From Geodermatophilus sp. TF02-6 (GTDB taxonomy: Bacteria; Actinomycetota; Actinomycetes; Mycobacteriales; Geodermatophilaceae), in NCBI RefSeq assembly GCF_003319115.1, contig NZ_QOHF01000025.1, positions 1 through 56,525 of the forward strand: 56,525 nt of DNA. Reading direction: 5' to 3'. Shown here one piece after another: positions 1 through 8,708 of the stretch. Numbering within the stretch: position 1 is the stretch's first letter; every line of letters begins with the position of its first letter. Position numbers and translations under genes: made by a program. The notes under the pieces are model-generated. The model searched no databases, was not told where the DNA came from, and was given only the letters and a program-made list of their open reading frames with translations.

Positions 1-136
1 GCTTGCGCGGGTCGGGCACCGCGGCCAGGGCCTGCAGCAGGCTGATCGACTCGGGCGCCGACAGCGGCCGGGCCGGCACTCCGGCGGCGGTGGCGGCATC
101 GGCCAGGGCGGTCGGGGAAGATGAGCTTGCGGGCAC
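1..136 (-). CDS. ISAs1-family transposase, N-terminal fragment
   Basis: The reading frame runs off the left edge, so only about 45 residues are present. It ends in LLQALAAVPDPRK, which resembles the start of the conserved N-terminal domain of ISAs1-type (H-repeat) transposases, where a DPR motif is followed by a basic stretch. The GTG at 134-136 is the first start after an in-frame TGA upstream. The catalytic DDE domain lies outside the window, so whether the element is active cannot be judged. The family call rests on a short segment. Confidence 0.6.
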   Translation of the reverse strand, partial: MPASSSSPTALADAATAAGVPARPLSAPESISLLQALAAVPDPRK

Positions 137-199
137 GGGCCTTCTCGCTGGTGGTCAAGGATTTCGACACCCTCAGATCACCACACGGCCCGTGCCCGC
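129..199. repeat. 13-bp inverted repeat over the transposase start
   Basis: GCGGGCACGGGCC at 129-141 is repeated perfectly in inverted orientation at 187-199, with a 45-base loop. The right-hand copy lies upstream of the transposase and the left-hand copy covers its GTG start codon. If transcription began upstream of 199, the start would be paired in the mRNA. No clear terminal inverted repeat of the insertion sequence was recognised nearby. Confidence 0.55.
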
Positions 200-481
200 C
201 CTAACACCGCAGGTCAGCGACGCGCTTCACGACTTTGCCTCGACCCTGGGGACCTAGCACCTAGATGGACCGCTCCGGGACGCAGACGGCAGTGCTACCG
301 CACAAGATCCGCAGGACAGGCCCCAGCAGGTCGCGTCGCCGTGTGGACGAGGGCGCTCGCCGAGGTGCTCCACGCCGGACCCGGCGCCCTGACGGTGTCC
401 TCCAGTACTTCGTCGGTACCTCTCCGGTGCCTCGCCCGGCCGGCTCCGGCGTACCGCAGGAGCACTGCAGGCTCGTGTCGG
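200..481. other. Gene-free spacer
   Basis: Between the insertion-sequence fragment and the vapC remnant there is no reading frame with recognisable protein character on either strand. The frames that are open here lack family motifs and overlap one another. No RNA gene or strong hairpin was seen. Confidence 0.5.
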
Positions 482-887
482 CTACGGGAGCAGGGTGAGG
501 GCGGGCGTGTGCCGGGGGCGGACGACGGAGAAGTCCCGGTGGTTGAGGATGGCGACCTCAGGCAGCTCAAGCCGTTCGATGGGCGCGACGACCGAGGCAT
601 CCACCGTGCCCAGCGGCAGGTCGGCGTAGCGCTCGACGAGCTTGGCGATGCGCTCGAGGTCTGGCTCGACGTCCACCAACCGGAACCGCCTGGCCCGGAC
701 GTCGGGGAGGAAGGCCAGTTCCGCCCGCGTGCCGCGCCGGCGTTCCAGCAGCAGGCGCACCTCGGTGAGGACCGTGGCGGGGAGCAGGGGACCCGGGATG
801 GGTCTCCAGGCACTCCCGGCAACGCTGGTGGTGGTCGTCGCGGTCGTTGACGAGGGCGACGACCGGACCGGTGTCGACGACGATCAC
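482..887 (-). pseudogene. vapC: VapC-type PIN-domain toxin, frameshifted
   Basis: VapC toxins are PIN-domain RNases that cut tRNA or rRNA. The first frame starts at GTG 887 and reads VIVVDTGPVVALVNDRDDHH, which carries the first PIN aspartate. It loses homology near 788-796. The next frame then supplies LTEVRLLLE and GTVDASVVA, which carry the other acidic residues, and the typical tail FSVVRPRHTPALTLLP. One extra base in a G/C-rich run would explain the break. The joined protein would be about 134 residues, normal for VapC. Its start overlaps the antitoxin stop by 4 bases (GTGA). A true frameshift is likely, but a sequencing error cannot be excluded. Confidence 0.8.
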
Positions 888-1120
888 GCGCTGGACGCGT
901 CGCGCCCGCCGACGGAGTCGGGATCTCCATCGCTGCGCAGGACGTCCTCCGACCGCTCGGCCAGGTCGTGCTCGGCCGACAGGGTGCCGGTGCTGGCGAA
1001 GCAACGCCGTTCGGTCGGGTCGGTGTCCGCGAGGCTGGCCCGGAGCAGTCGTTCGACCGCCGGCAGGCGCGCCGCGGGCAGCGCGTCCACCAGGCGGTGG
1101 AGGTCCTCGCGGCTGGTCAT
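884..1120 (-). CDS. VapB-like antitoxin
   Basis: A 78-residue acidic protein starting MTSREDLHRLVDALP, directly upstream of and overlapping the PIN toxin remnant. Its helical first half (LPAARLPAVERLLRASL) is common in small antitoxins paired with PIN toxins. The acidic, disordered-looking second half would be the toxin-neutralising part. No DNA-binding fold is obvious. The ATG at 1120 is preferred over an upstream in-frame ATG at 1159 because homologous antitoxins usually start at this helix. The function is inferred mainly from position and overlap. Confidence 0.65.
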   Translation of the reverse strand: MTSREDLHRLVDALPAARLPAVERLLRASLADTDPTERRCFASTGTLSAEHDLAERSEDVLRSDGDPDSVGGRDASSA

Positions 1121-1311
1121 GGGCGGAGTGCGGCAGAGCCGCCGGGCCTCGACCGCCACCGCCGGGGCGCCGGCTCGGCGTGCCCGTGGGGCCGTTTCCG
1201 GAATGGCCGGCCGCGCACTGCTGCGGACTGTCTGCGGACAGCTGGCCGGCCCGACACGCGGACGATCTTGCGGATGCGTACGAAACCGCAGGTCAGCGGC
1301 CTACTGTTGGG

Positions 1312-1384
<73 letters not shown>

Positions 1385-1538
1385 GCGTCGTCCGGCTCGG
1401 CCGGGCGACGGGAGACAACGATACCAGCGCCGTCCGGCCTCCCGGCGGGGAGGTCCTCGAACCCCCACGGGGCACCGTCTCCCTGCGTCCGGTGCGGACG
1501 CCGGGCGTTGCGGGTGGCTGTCATGGGGACGGCTGCCG

Positions 1539-2747
1539 ATGAAGAGGGACGTGGAGACCACCGTTCGGCGGATGTCCGCGCTGCTCACGGCCGGGGCGCT
1601 GGCCCTGCTGGCCGGGTGCCAGGGGCACGGCGGGGACGGGAGGGCGGCCGGCTTCGCGACCGGGCAGGGCGCCGCGGCTTCGATGACCGTCGCGCCGGCC
1701 GACGGGTCGACCGACGTCTCGCCGACCGTGCCGCTGGAGATCTCCGTCACGGACGGCGAGCTGGCCGGCGTCACCGTCGTCGACGGCGCCGGCACCCCGG
1801 TGGCCGGGACGGTGGCCGACTCGCCCGACGACCCGGCCACCGACGTCTGGACGCCGGACACCCCGCTCGCCTACGGCACCAGCTACACGCTCACCGCGAC
1901 CGCCGAGGGCGCCGACGAGCAGCCGGCCGAGGCCTCGACCACGTTCACCACGCTCACCCCGACCACGCTCGGCGCGCCGTCCATCGGCCCGCTCGACGGC
2001 ACGACCGTTGGGGTCGGCATGCCGATCCGGGTGTACTTCGACCAGCCGGTGACCGACCGGGCCGCCGTCGAGAGCCACCTCGAGGTCACCAGCTCGGCGC
2101 CCACCGACGGTGTCTGGAGCTGGCTGTCCGACACCGAGGTGCACTTCCGCCCGTCCACGTACTGGCCGGCGCACACCGACGTCACCCTCCACGCCGACCT
2201 CTACGGCGTCGACCTCGGCGACGGCGTGTGGGGCGAGGAGGACCGCGCGGTCTCCTTCTCCATCGGTGACCGGCACGTCTCCGTCGCCGACGCCGCCACC
2301 CACACCCTCGAGGTCCACGACGGCGACCAGGTGGTGCAGACCTACCCGATGAGCGCCGGCAGCGACGCGAACCCCACGCGCAACGGCCCGCACGTGGTCA
2401 CCGAGTCCCACCGGGACATCACGATGGACTCGAGCACCTTCGGCCTGGCCGTCGACGCCCCCGGCGGCTACCGCACCGACGTGGAGTACGCCGTCCGCAT
2501 CTCGAACAACGGCGAGTTCGTCCACGCCGCGCCCTGGTCGGTGGCCCAGCAGGGCCGGGCGAACGTCTCGCACGGCTGCATCAACCTGTCCACCGAGCGG
2601 GCCGCCTGGTTCTTCGACTTCTCCCGGCCCGGCGACGTCGTGGAGGTCCGCAACTCGGTCGGCCCGCAGCTGTCGGCTGCCGACGGCGACGTCCACGACT
2701 GGGCGATCCCGTGGGAGCAGTGGCGGGCCGGCAGCGCCCTGAAGTGA
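1539..2747 (+). CDS. L,D-transpeptidase lipoprotein
   Basis: 402 residues. The N-terminus has a basic stretch, a hydrophobic core and the lipobox LLAGC, so the mature protein should be anchored to the outer face of the membrane. Two immunoglobulin-like regions follow (about residues 45-145 and 150-245), then a YkuD catalytic domain. The active-site motif SHGCINLS lies near residue 345 and contains the nucleophilic cysteine. This is the arrangement of mycobacterial LdtB/LppS-type enzymes, which make 3-3 cross-links in peptidoglycan. Length and order fit the family. It appears monocistronic, and GGGGA about 8 bases upstream of the ATG can serve as ribosome site. Confidence 0.93.
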   Translation: MKRDVETTVRRMSALLTAGALALLAGCQGHGGDGRAAGFATGQGAAASMTVAPADGSTDVSPTVPLEISVTDGELAGVTVVDGAGTPVAGTVADSPDDPATDVWTPDTPLAYGTSYTLTATAEGADEQPAEASTTFTTLTPTTLGAPSIGPLDGTTVGVGMPIRVYFDQPVTDRAAVESHLEVTSSAPTDGVWSWLSDTEVHFRPSTYWPAHTDVTLHADLYGVDLGDGVWGEEDRAVSFSIGDRHVSVADAATHTLEVHDGDQVVQTYPMSAGSDANPTRNGPHVVTESHRDITMDSSTFGLAVDAPGGYRTDVEYAVRISNNGEFVHAAPWSVAQQGRANVSHGCINLSTERAAWFFDFSRPGDVVEVRNSVGPQLSAADGDVHDWAIPWEQWRAGSALK

Positions 2748-2840
2748 CCCGGCGGCGCAACCCGCCACTGAGTTCCGCGCCTCCTGAGAGTCTCCTCCCC
2801 GAGGGGCGCGCCCGCGCCCACCCGACCAGAGGGGGCCGCC

Positions 2841-3923
2841 ATGACCGACCTGCTCGCCATCGGCACGCGCAAGGGCCTGTGGCTGGCCCGCAGCGACGAC
2901 GACCGCCGCACCTGGACCCTCGGGGAGCCGCACCTGCTCGCCCAGGAGGTCGCCGCGGTCTCGGTCGACACCCGCCGCGGGCGGCCGCGCGTCCTGGCCG
3001 GCGTCCAGTACGGGCACTGGGGGCCGACCGTGGTGCGGTCCGACGACCTCGGCGCCAGCTGGCAGGAGACCGACTCCGGCGCCGTCCGCTTCCCCGCGGA
3101 CACCGGTGCCGCCCTGGCCCGCGTCTGGCAGCTGCGGCCCGACACCACCGACCGTCCGGACGTCGTCTGGGCCGGGTGCGAGCCGCACTCGCTGTGGCGC
3201 AGCACCGACGGCGGGTGCCGCTTCGAGCTCGTCCGCGGCCTGTGGGACCACCCGCACCGCCCCACGTGGGCCCCCGGCGGCGGGGGCGGGGCAGTGCACA
3301 CCGTGGTACCCGACCCGGCGTCCGACCGCGTCGTGGTCGCGATGAGCACCGGCGGCGTCTACGTCAGCGAGGACGGCGGCCGCGAGTGGGCGCCGCACAA
3401 CACCGGGATCAGCGCGGTCTTCCTGCCCGAGCCGCCGCCGGAGTACGGGCAGTGCGTGCACAAGGTCGCCGTCGACGCCGCCGGCCCGGACCGGATGTAC
3501 GCCCAGAACCACTTCGGCGTCTTCCGCACCGACGACGGCGGGCAGGCGTGGACGTCGATCGCCGAAGGCCTGCCCGCGGACTTCGGCTTCCCGGTCGTGG
3601 CCTCGCCGTCGACGCCCGGCACCGCCTGGGTGGTGCCGCTCGTCGCTGACGTGCAACGGGTGCCACCGCAGGGCCGGCTGCGGGTGCAGCGCACCCGGGA
3701 CGCCGGGGCCAGCTGGACCGAGCTGGGCGCCGGGTTGCCCGACGCCGCCTGGACGGCGGTGCTGCGCGACGCGTGCTGCGCCGACGACGCCGACCCGACC
3801 GGGCTCTACGTGGGCACCCGCGACGGCTGCGTCTACGCCAGCGCCGACGAGGGCGAGACCTTCACCCTCGTCGCCGAGCACCTGCCCGACGTGCTCGTCG
3901 TCCGCGCCGCCCGGGTCGACTGA
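2841..3923 (+). CDS. BNR/sialidase-like beta-propeller protein
   Basis: 360 residues without signal peptide. Repeated Asp-box-like motifs occur (SDDLGASW, STDGGCRF, SEDGGREW, TDDGGQAW, TRDAGASW, SADEGETF), each typical of a propeller blade in BNR/VPS10-type proteins. Sialidase catalytic residues could not be assigned, so hydrolase activity is not claimed. A clear GAGGGGG ribosome site precedes the ATG. The stop overlaps the start of the MoaD-like gene (TGATG), so the two are probably translated together. The substrate is unknown. Confidence 0.75.
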   Translation: MTDLLAIGTRKGLWLARSDDDRRTWTLGEPHLLAQEVAAVSVDTRRGRPRVLAGVQYGHWGPTVVRSDDLGASWQETDSGAVRFPADTGAALARVWQLRPDTTDRPDVVWAGCEPHSLWRSTDGGCRFELVRGLWDHPHRPTWAPGGGGGAVHTVVPDPASDRVVVAMSTGGVYVSEDGGREWAPHNTGISAVFLPEPPPEYGQCVHKVAVDAAGPDRMYAQNHFGVFRTDDGGQAWTSIAEGLPADFGFPVVASPSTPGTAWVVPLVADVQRVPPQGRLRVQRTRDAGASWTELGAGLPDAAWTAVLRDACCADDADPTGLYVGTRDGCVYASADEGETFTLVAEHLPDVLVVRAARVD

Positions 3924-4204
3924 TGGCCGTCCGGGTGGTGCTGCCGGGCGTGCTGGCCGACCTGACCGGCGGGAGCAGGCACCTGGAGGTCGACCCCGGC
4001 GGCGGCACGCTCGGCGACCTGCTCGACGCGCTGGCCGCCGTCCACCCCCGGCTGGACCGCCGGATCCGCGACGAGGCCGGAGCGCTGCGGCGGTTCGTCA
4101 ACGTCTACGTCGACGGTGACGACGTCCGCCACGCCGGTGGGCTGGGCACCGTGGTGCCCGACGGCGCCGTCGTCCAGGTGCTGCCGTCGGTGGCCGGCGG
4201 GTGA
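3923..4204 (+). CDS. MoaD/ThiS-family ubiquitin-like protein
   Basis: 93 residues with a beta-grasp pattern and the C-terminal Gly-Gly (SVAGG) that sulfur carriers need for adenylation and thiocarboxylation. MoaD and ThiS proteins donate sulfur for molybdopterin or thiazole synthesis. No MoaE, ThiG or E1-like MoeB gene lies nearby, so the pathway is open. The ATG shares a base with the stop of the propeller gene. The partnership with that protein is inferred from the overlap. Confidence 0.85.
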   Translation: MAVRVVLPGVLADLTGGSRHLEVDPGGGTLGDLLDALAAVHPRLDRRIRDEAGALRRFVNVYVDGDDVRHAGGLGTVVPDGAVVQVLPSVAGG

Positions 4205-4208
4205 GGGG

Positions 4209-4454
4209 CTACAGGGTCGCCAGGGTGGCGCACTCCGCGCACAGCTGCGAGCTGTCGTAGCCCTCCGGCGGCCAGAGCGTCTCCTCGTCCACGGCGACGT
4301 AGGCGCCGCACAGCGCCTTGCGGCTGCGGCCGGTGACCTTGCCGATCGTCGCGTGCGCCGGGCCGATCTGTCGCGGCGTCAGGCCCTCGGCGCTGCCCAC
4401 CGACCCGACCATCACGACGGCGCGGGCGGTCCCGTAGGAGTAGGCGACAGTCAT
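4209..4454 (-). CDS. Small protein with paired cysteines, unknown function
   Basis: 81 residues starting MTVAYSYGTARAVVMVGSVG. The second half has one cysteine in ALCGAYV and a CxxC near the end (LCAECATLATL), so a small metal site is possible. I do not recognise the family. It converges on the MoaD-like gene with only four bases between the stops. An upstream in-frame ATG at 4499 exists, but the ATG at 4454 starts where the sequence becomes protein-like. Confidence 0.6.
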   Translation of the reverse strand: MTVAYSYGTARAVVMVGSVGSAEGLTPRQIGPAHATIGKVTGRSRKALCGAYVAVDEETLWPPEGYDSSQLCAECATLATL

Positions 4455-4563
4455 GGGGGAAGCGTCGCCAGCCCGGTCCCCAAGCGGCCAGCACCGCACC
4501 CTGCGTGTCCGTCCCAGGGGCCACTGGTGTCCCAGCCGGCCGGCCCCGTCGGCGCGGTCGGGG

Positions 4564-6228
4564 TCACCGAGCGCCCCGGCGGGGCCGGGCCGGGGGTGCG
4601 CCGAGGGAGTCGAGGGCGCGGCGGTAGGCCTCGACGTCGGCCGGCTGCTGGTCGTGCAGCGCCTGCCGCAGGAACTCGGCCGCCACGCGCATGAGCTCGT
4701 GGAGGACGTCGTGCCGGTCCGCGCCCGCGGCGAGCAGGCGCCGGGCGGCCTGCCAGGCTTCCGGCGGGTCGTCGTCCCAGAGCTGATTGGTCACCACCTC
4801 GTGCAGCGCGACGTGCAGGCGCGGATCGACCCCGTCGACGGTCCCGATCGAGGGGTCGGCGATCGCCGCGCCGTACTCGGGGTGTTCTGCGACGACGAGC
4901 AGGTGCCGGTCGTCGGGATCGCCCGGGTCCAGGTGCGCGAGGTCGTCGTTGCCGGTGCGGCCGGGGGAGCGAGGGACGGCGAAGACCCGGCGCAGGACCG
5001 CCTCCGCCAGGTCCCGCGGGTCGAGGTCGCCGTCTTCGAGCAGGTCCCCGGCGTAGGACGCCACCAGCTCCTCGCCGGCCTCTCCGGTGAGGTCGCCGGA
5101 CGCGGTGCGCAAGGCCGTCCCGAGATCCTCGGCGGCGGCGACCAGCTCGTCGGCCGCCTCCGGCGGCAGGTCGGCCCACCGGCCCGCGACGCGCGCCCAG
5201 GCGACCACCACGTCGGGGACGACGGCGACCTCGTCGTCGTCCAGGTCCTCCTCGGGCAGCCGGTCCAGGACCAGCCGGGTCAGCCGGCCCGGGCCGGTGC
5301 CCACCCGTCCGTCGGGGGAGCGGACGGCGGTGCTGCCGACGACGAGGCGGGCGATCCGCTCGACGCCGGGTCCTCCCCGCAGGGCCGCGGCCTCGGCCGA
5401 GGCGAGGAACTCCGCGGTGACGGTGGCCACCGCCTGCTCGTCGAGGAGCTCGGCCCCGGTGACCGGCGGCCCCGGCGGCAGCGTGCGCAGGCGTGCCAGC
5501 GCCAGCCCGTGCGTGGGCCCGTAGTCCTCCCCGACCTCGGCCCGCGAGTCGGCGTCGGTGGCCGCGAACGCCGCCGCGAGGAGCGCCTGGGCGTCTGCCA
5601 GGTCGACGTCCTCGAGGACGTCGAGCGGTCCGGCCGTGTCGTCGTCCTGGTCGGCGCGCAGCTCGTCGGGGTCGTCGGTGACGAAGGCGTCGGCGGCGAT
5701 CCCGCCGGAGGTGTGGTCGACGAGGACCACCAGGGCGTGCCGGTGCCCGGCACGCTCGAACTCGACCGCCACCGTCGACGCGTCGCCGAAGACGTCCCGG
5801 CTCCGCCACGCCCGGACCGGGCGGACCGCGCCCAGGTCGCGGGCCCACGGCGGCGCCGCGACGCCCGCGGTGTCCAGCCGTCGGGCGGTCCGGTCGGCGA
5901 GGGCCCGCTGCTGCGGGCTGCCCAGGAGCCCGATGCACCGGAGCAAGCCGAGCACCTCCGGCGAGCGGATCGTGCCCAGGGCGGTCACCAGGTCGAGGAC
6001 GGGGTCGCCGGGTGCAGAACCCGGGGAGTCCGCGCCGCTCTGCTCGGACAGGTCGTGCAGGAGCGCGGAGACGAGGAGCTCGGCGTCCAGCGGAGCGGCG
6101 CCCCGGAGCTCGCGGGCGACCTCGCGGAGCAGCCCGGCCGTCGGCGACTCCGGCTGTGCGGCCGGTCGGCGTCCGTCGTGCCGCCGCTTGGTGGTCTTCG
6201 GCTTGCGACCGCGGCTCTTCGGGCTCAC
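4564..6228 (-). CDS. Large protein with C-terminal DUF1841-like domain
   Basis: 554 residues from GTG 6228, starting with the basic stretch SPKSRGRKPKTTKRRH. The middle is acidic and rich in Ala, Asp and Glu with no catalytic motif that I recognise. The last 100 residues (HPEYGAAIADPS, then LHVALHEVVTNQLWDDDPP and DVLHELMRVAAEFL) resemble DUF1841, a small helical domain of unknown function usually found alone in proteobacteria. The frame stays open further upstream, across the tRNA-His, which is clearly non-coding. The start is chosen for the basic N-terminus and is uncertain. Confidence 0.7.
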   Translation of the reverse strand: MSPKSRGRKPKTTKRRHDGRRPAAQPESPTAGLLREVARELRGAAPLDAELLVSALLHDLSEQSGADSPGSAPGDPVLDLVTALGTIRSPEVLGLLRCIGLLGSPQQRALADRTARRLDTAGVAAPPWARDLGAVRPVRAWRSRDVFGDASTVAVEFERAGHRHALVVLVDHTSGGIAADAFVTDDPDELRADQDDDTAGPLDVLEDVDLADAQALLAAAFAATDADSRAEVGEDYGPTHGLALARLRTLPPGPPVTGAELLDEQAVATVTAEFLASAEAAALRGGPGVERIARLVVGSTAVRSPDGRVGTGPGRLTRLVLDRLPEEDLDDDEVAVVPDVVVAWARVAGRWADLPPEAADELVAAAEDLGTALRTASGDLTGEAGEELVASYAGDLLEDGDLDPRDLAEAVLRRVFAVPRSPGRTGNDDLAHLDPGDPDDRHLLVVAEHPEYGAAIADPSIGTVDGVDPRLHVALHEVVTNQLWDDDPPEAWQAARRLLAAGADRHDVLHELMRVAAEFLRQALHDQQPADVEAYRRALDSLGAPPARPRRGAR

Positions 6229-6379
6229 GGGTCCACGGTGCCAGGAGCGGCGGGTCGGCGTCAGGGGGACCGTCCGGCGCGGGGTCACCGTGCGTCCGCT
6301 CGTCCGGCTCGGGCCGACGGGTCGAGATCGGCCGGCCACCACCGGATCGGCGGGGAACCTCCCGCGAGGGGGCCGGAAC

Positions 6380-6419
6380 GGCAGAGGCCCTGGTCGCGAA
6401 CCTGACCAGGGCCTCTGCC
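6380..6419 (-). terminator. Hairpin downstream of tRNA-His
   Basis: A perfect 16-bp stem (GGCAGAGGCCCTGGTC, 6380-6395, with 6404-6419) and an 8-base loop lie six bases beyond the 3' end of the tRNA on its own strand. There is no T tract, as is common in high-GC actinobacteria. It probably ends the tRNA transcript. Confidence 0.75.
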
Positions 6420-6425
6420 GCGGAG

Positions 6426-6499
6426 GGTGAGTGACGGGACTTGAACCCGCGACACCCAGGACCACAACCTGGTGCTCTACCAGCTGAGCTACACCCACC
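6426..6499 (-). tRNA. tRNA-His (GTG)
   Basis: A minus-strand cloverleaf with anticodon GTG in the loop TTGTGGT. The acceptor GTGGGTG pairs with CACTCAC with one G-T pair. The extra 5' G (6499) can pair with C73 (6426), the hallmark of tRNA-His. D and T arms are standard (AGCTCAGCTGGTAGAGC; GGTTCAAGTCC). Confidence 0.96.
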
Positions 6500-6565
6500 A
6501 CGTCTCCCGGCCGGCCGCTCTCGGAGCGGGACGGCGGGGGACCGGGTCAAGGATACCGGAGGGCC

Positions 6566-7243
6566 TCAGGCGTCCGACGCGGCCGGGGGTGCCTCGCCCG
6601 GGGAGCCGGCGTCCTCGGCCGCGAACACCGCGGCGAAGGAGTCGGTCACGCGGGCCGCGGCCGCCTGCGCCGCCGGGGTGGACGGGCCGGGGGCGTCGAC
6701 GAAGAGGGTCTGGCGGTAGTAGGTCAGCTCCCGCACCGACTCGATGATGTCGGCCAGCGCCCGGTGGGCCAGGCCCTTGACCGGCTGGGCGAAGTAGACC
6801 CGCGGGAACCAGCGGCGGGCCAGCTCCTTGATCGAGGAGACGTCGATCATCCGGTAGTGCAGGTGGTCGTCGAGCTCCGGCATGTCCCGGGCGAGGAAGC
6901 CCCGGTCGGTGCCGATCGAGTTGCCGCACAGCGGGGCCGTGCGCCGATCGGGCACGAACCGCTTGACGTAGGCGAGCAGCTGCTCTTCGGCCTCGGCGAC
7001 GGTGAGGGTCGAGGCCCGCACGGCGGCGGTGAGCCCCGACCGGGCGTGCATCTCGGTGACGACGTCGACCATGGCGTCGAGGTCGGCGTCGTCGGCGGAG
7101 ATCACCAGGTCCAGCCCCGGGTCGAGCACGGTGAGCTCGGAGTCGGTGACCAGGACCGCCACCTCGATGAGCTTGTCCCGGGTGAGGTCCAGGCCGGTCA
7201 TCTCGCAGTCGATCCAGACCAGGTGCCCTGCACTGTCCGCCAC
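6566..7243 (-). CDS. orn: Oligoribonuclease
   Basis: 225 residues. Orn degrades 2-5 nucleotide RNAs and pGpG in the cytoplasm and is usually essential in actinobacteria. The DEDD motifs are visible: [12 protein letters not shown] near the N-terminus, [19 protein letters not shown] in the middle, and [10 protein letters not shown] near the end. The GTG at 7243 lies just before the family's conserved first strand. A short acidic, proline-rich tail beyond the catalytic core looks lineage-specific. The pGpG link could connect it to the GGDEF-EAL protein at 33639-35597, but the two are far apart. Confidence 0.95.
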   Translation of the reverse strand: MADSAGHLVWIDCEMTGLDLTRDKLIEVAVLVTDSELTVLDPGLDLVISADDADLDAMVDVVTEMHARSGLTAAVRASTLTVAEAEEQLLAYVKRFVPDRRTAPLCGNSIGTDRGFLARDMPELDDHLHYRMIDVSSIKELARRWFPRVYFAQPVKGLAHRALADIIESVRELTYYRQTLFVDAPGPSTPAAQAAAARVTDSFAAVFAAEDAGSPGEAPPAASDA

Positions 7244-7389
7244 GACCGACGACCCTACGTCGCGGCCGCCCCGTCCGCCCCGGGTGTGCAGCCCTCTCCG
7301 CCGCGCCACTCCGCCGCCCCTCGACGGCCCGCACCGGGCCGGTCCACCGCTACTCTCGCCCGGACCCCCGCGAGACCAGGAGTCCTCCC

Positions 7390-8568
7390 GTGTCCCACGC
7401 CGCCCCCGTCGGAGCCGACCGAGCGGCCCCTCCGGCACCCGGGTCGCTGACCGCGGCGCTCCGGGACCCCTCGGCCACCCTGCGCTGGCTGCGGCTGGTC
7501 CACCTGACCCCGGGGCGTCCGGGCCGGCCCACCGGCCAGCGGGAGCTGCGCTGGGTCTACACCGCCTGGCTGGGCGCGTTCCTGCTCAAGGTGCTCGGCT
7601 CCTCCTGGGACGTCTCCTGGCACTTCCGCTGGCTGCGCGACGACCTGGCCCCGCCGCACCTGCTCAACTCCGCGGGCACCGCGGTGGTGGTCGCGCTGGT
7701 CGTGTTCCACAGCTACACCGGCTCCGGCGTCGACCGGCGCGCCCTGCGCCTGGTGCAGGTCGGCATCACGACCTTCCTCGTCGCGATCCCGGTCGACATC
7801 GTCAACCACCGCATCAACGGGCTGGACATCACCAGCTGGAGCCCCAGCCACGCGCTGCTCTACCTGGGGACGGCGGTGGTGCTGGTCGGGGTTCTCCGCG
7901 GCTGGTGGCTCTACGCCGCGCCCGGCCGGGTCCGCGACCTGGTGTCGCTGGGCCTGTGGCTGGCCTTCCTGGAGAACGTGCTCTTCCCCAACCTGCACCA
8001 GGAGTACGGCGTCCTGTCGCTGTCGGCCTACGAGGCCGGGCGGACGACGGCCGAGACGCAGCTGCTGGACTTCGCCATCGCCCAGGGGCGGTCGCCGACG
8101 GCCTTCATGCTGCCGGTGCCCTCCTGGGTGCACCCGGCCTGGCTGCTGTGCGCGGGGGTGCTGACCCTGGTGGTGGCCCGCCGGGTGATCGGCCTGCGCT
8201 GGACCGCGACCGCGCTCGCCGCCGCCTACCTGGCCTACCGGGGGCTGGCCTGGCTCGGCCTGGTGGCCCTGGGCTTCCCGCCGTCGGTCCTGCCGCTGGT
8301 CCTGCTCGCCGGCGCGGTCGCTGTCGACGTCGCCGTCACCCTGCGCCTGCCCGGCGGGCTGGCCGGGCCGCTGGTGGCGGCGGTCACCTACGCGGCGGGC
8401 GCGCTGCAGGGCGCCGCCGGGCTGCTGCCGCCGTGGGACTGGCGGCCGGCGGTGGTCCTGGCGACCGGGGCGGCGTTCACCGTCCTGTGGACGGCGGTCG
8501 ACCGGGTCGCCCGCGGCCGCTGGTGGGCCTCGTGGCGGGAGCCGGTGGGCGGCGCGCCGACGTCCTGA
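7390..8568 (+). CDS. Polytopic membrane protein, unknown function
   Basis: 392 residues with about nine hydrophobic segments that could span the membrane, starting near [16 protein letters not shown]. Between helices are conserved-looking polar stretches such as [24 protein letters not shown] and WSPSHALLY, with His and Asp residues that could bind metal or lipid. I do not recognise the family. It starts with GTG and is probably monocistronic; the next gene follows after 140 bases. Confidence 0.75.
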   Translation: MSHAAPVGADRAAPPAPGSLTAALRDPSATLRWLRLVHLTPGRPGRPTGQRELRWVYTAWLGAFLLKVLGSSWDVSWHFRWLRDDLAPPHLLNSAGTAVVVALVVFHSYTGSGVDRRALRLVQVGITTFLVAIPVDIVNHRINGLDITSWSPSHALLYLGTAVVLVGVLRGWWLYAAPGRVRDLVSLGLWLAFLENVLFPNLHQEYGVLSLSAYEAGRTTAETQLLDFAIAQGRSPTAFMLPVPSWVHPAWLLCAGVLTLVVARRVIGLRWTATALAAAYLAYRGLAWLGLVALGFPPSVLPLVLLAGAVAVDVAVTLRLPGGLAGPLVAAVTYAAGALQGAAGLLPPWDWRPAVVLATGAAFTVLWTAVDRVARGRWWASWREPVGGAPTS

Positions 8569-8708
8569 GCGTCCGGACCCGACCCGGTGCATGACGTAGC
8601 GTCGGGCTCCCGCCCCGGCCGGGAGGGCGCCGGCCCCCCGCCCCCGGCCGGTGCGAGCGCGGCCGCCGCGCCGCCTCCCGCTCCCTGCGACTCCGCCCGG
8701 AGGACGAC

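Noticed and set aside
265..498. Short plus-strand frames near the left end
   Set aside because: Arg/Pro/Ser-rich composition and lack of ribosome sites or family motifs mark them as chance frames of GC-rich DNA.
788..796. Programmed frameshift in vapC
   Set aside because: There is no classic slippery heptamer or downstream pseudoknot that I can recognise; a point indel or read error is simpler.
6229..6501. N-terminal extension of the DUF1841-type protein across tRNA-His
   Set aside because: The extension reads the tRNA antisense-equivalent sequence (MVGVAQLVEHQVVVL), a well-known artefact of tRNA genes.
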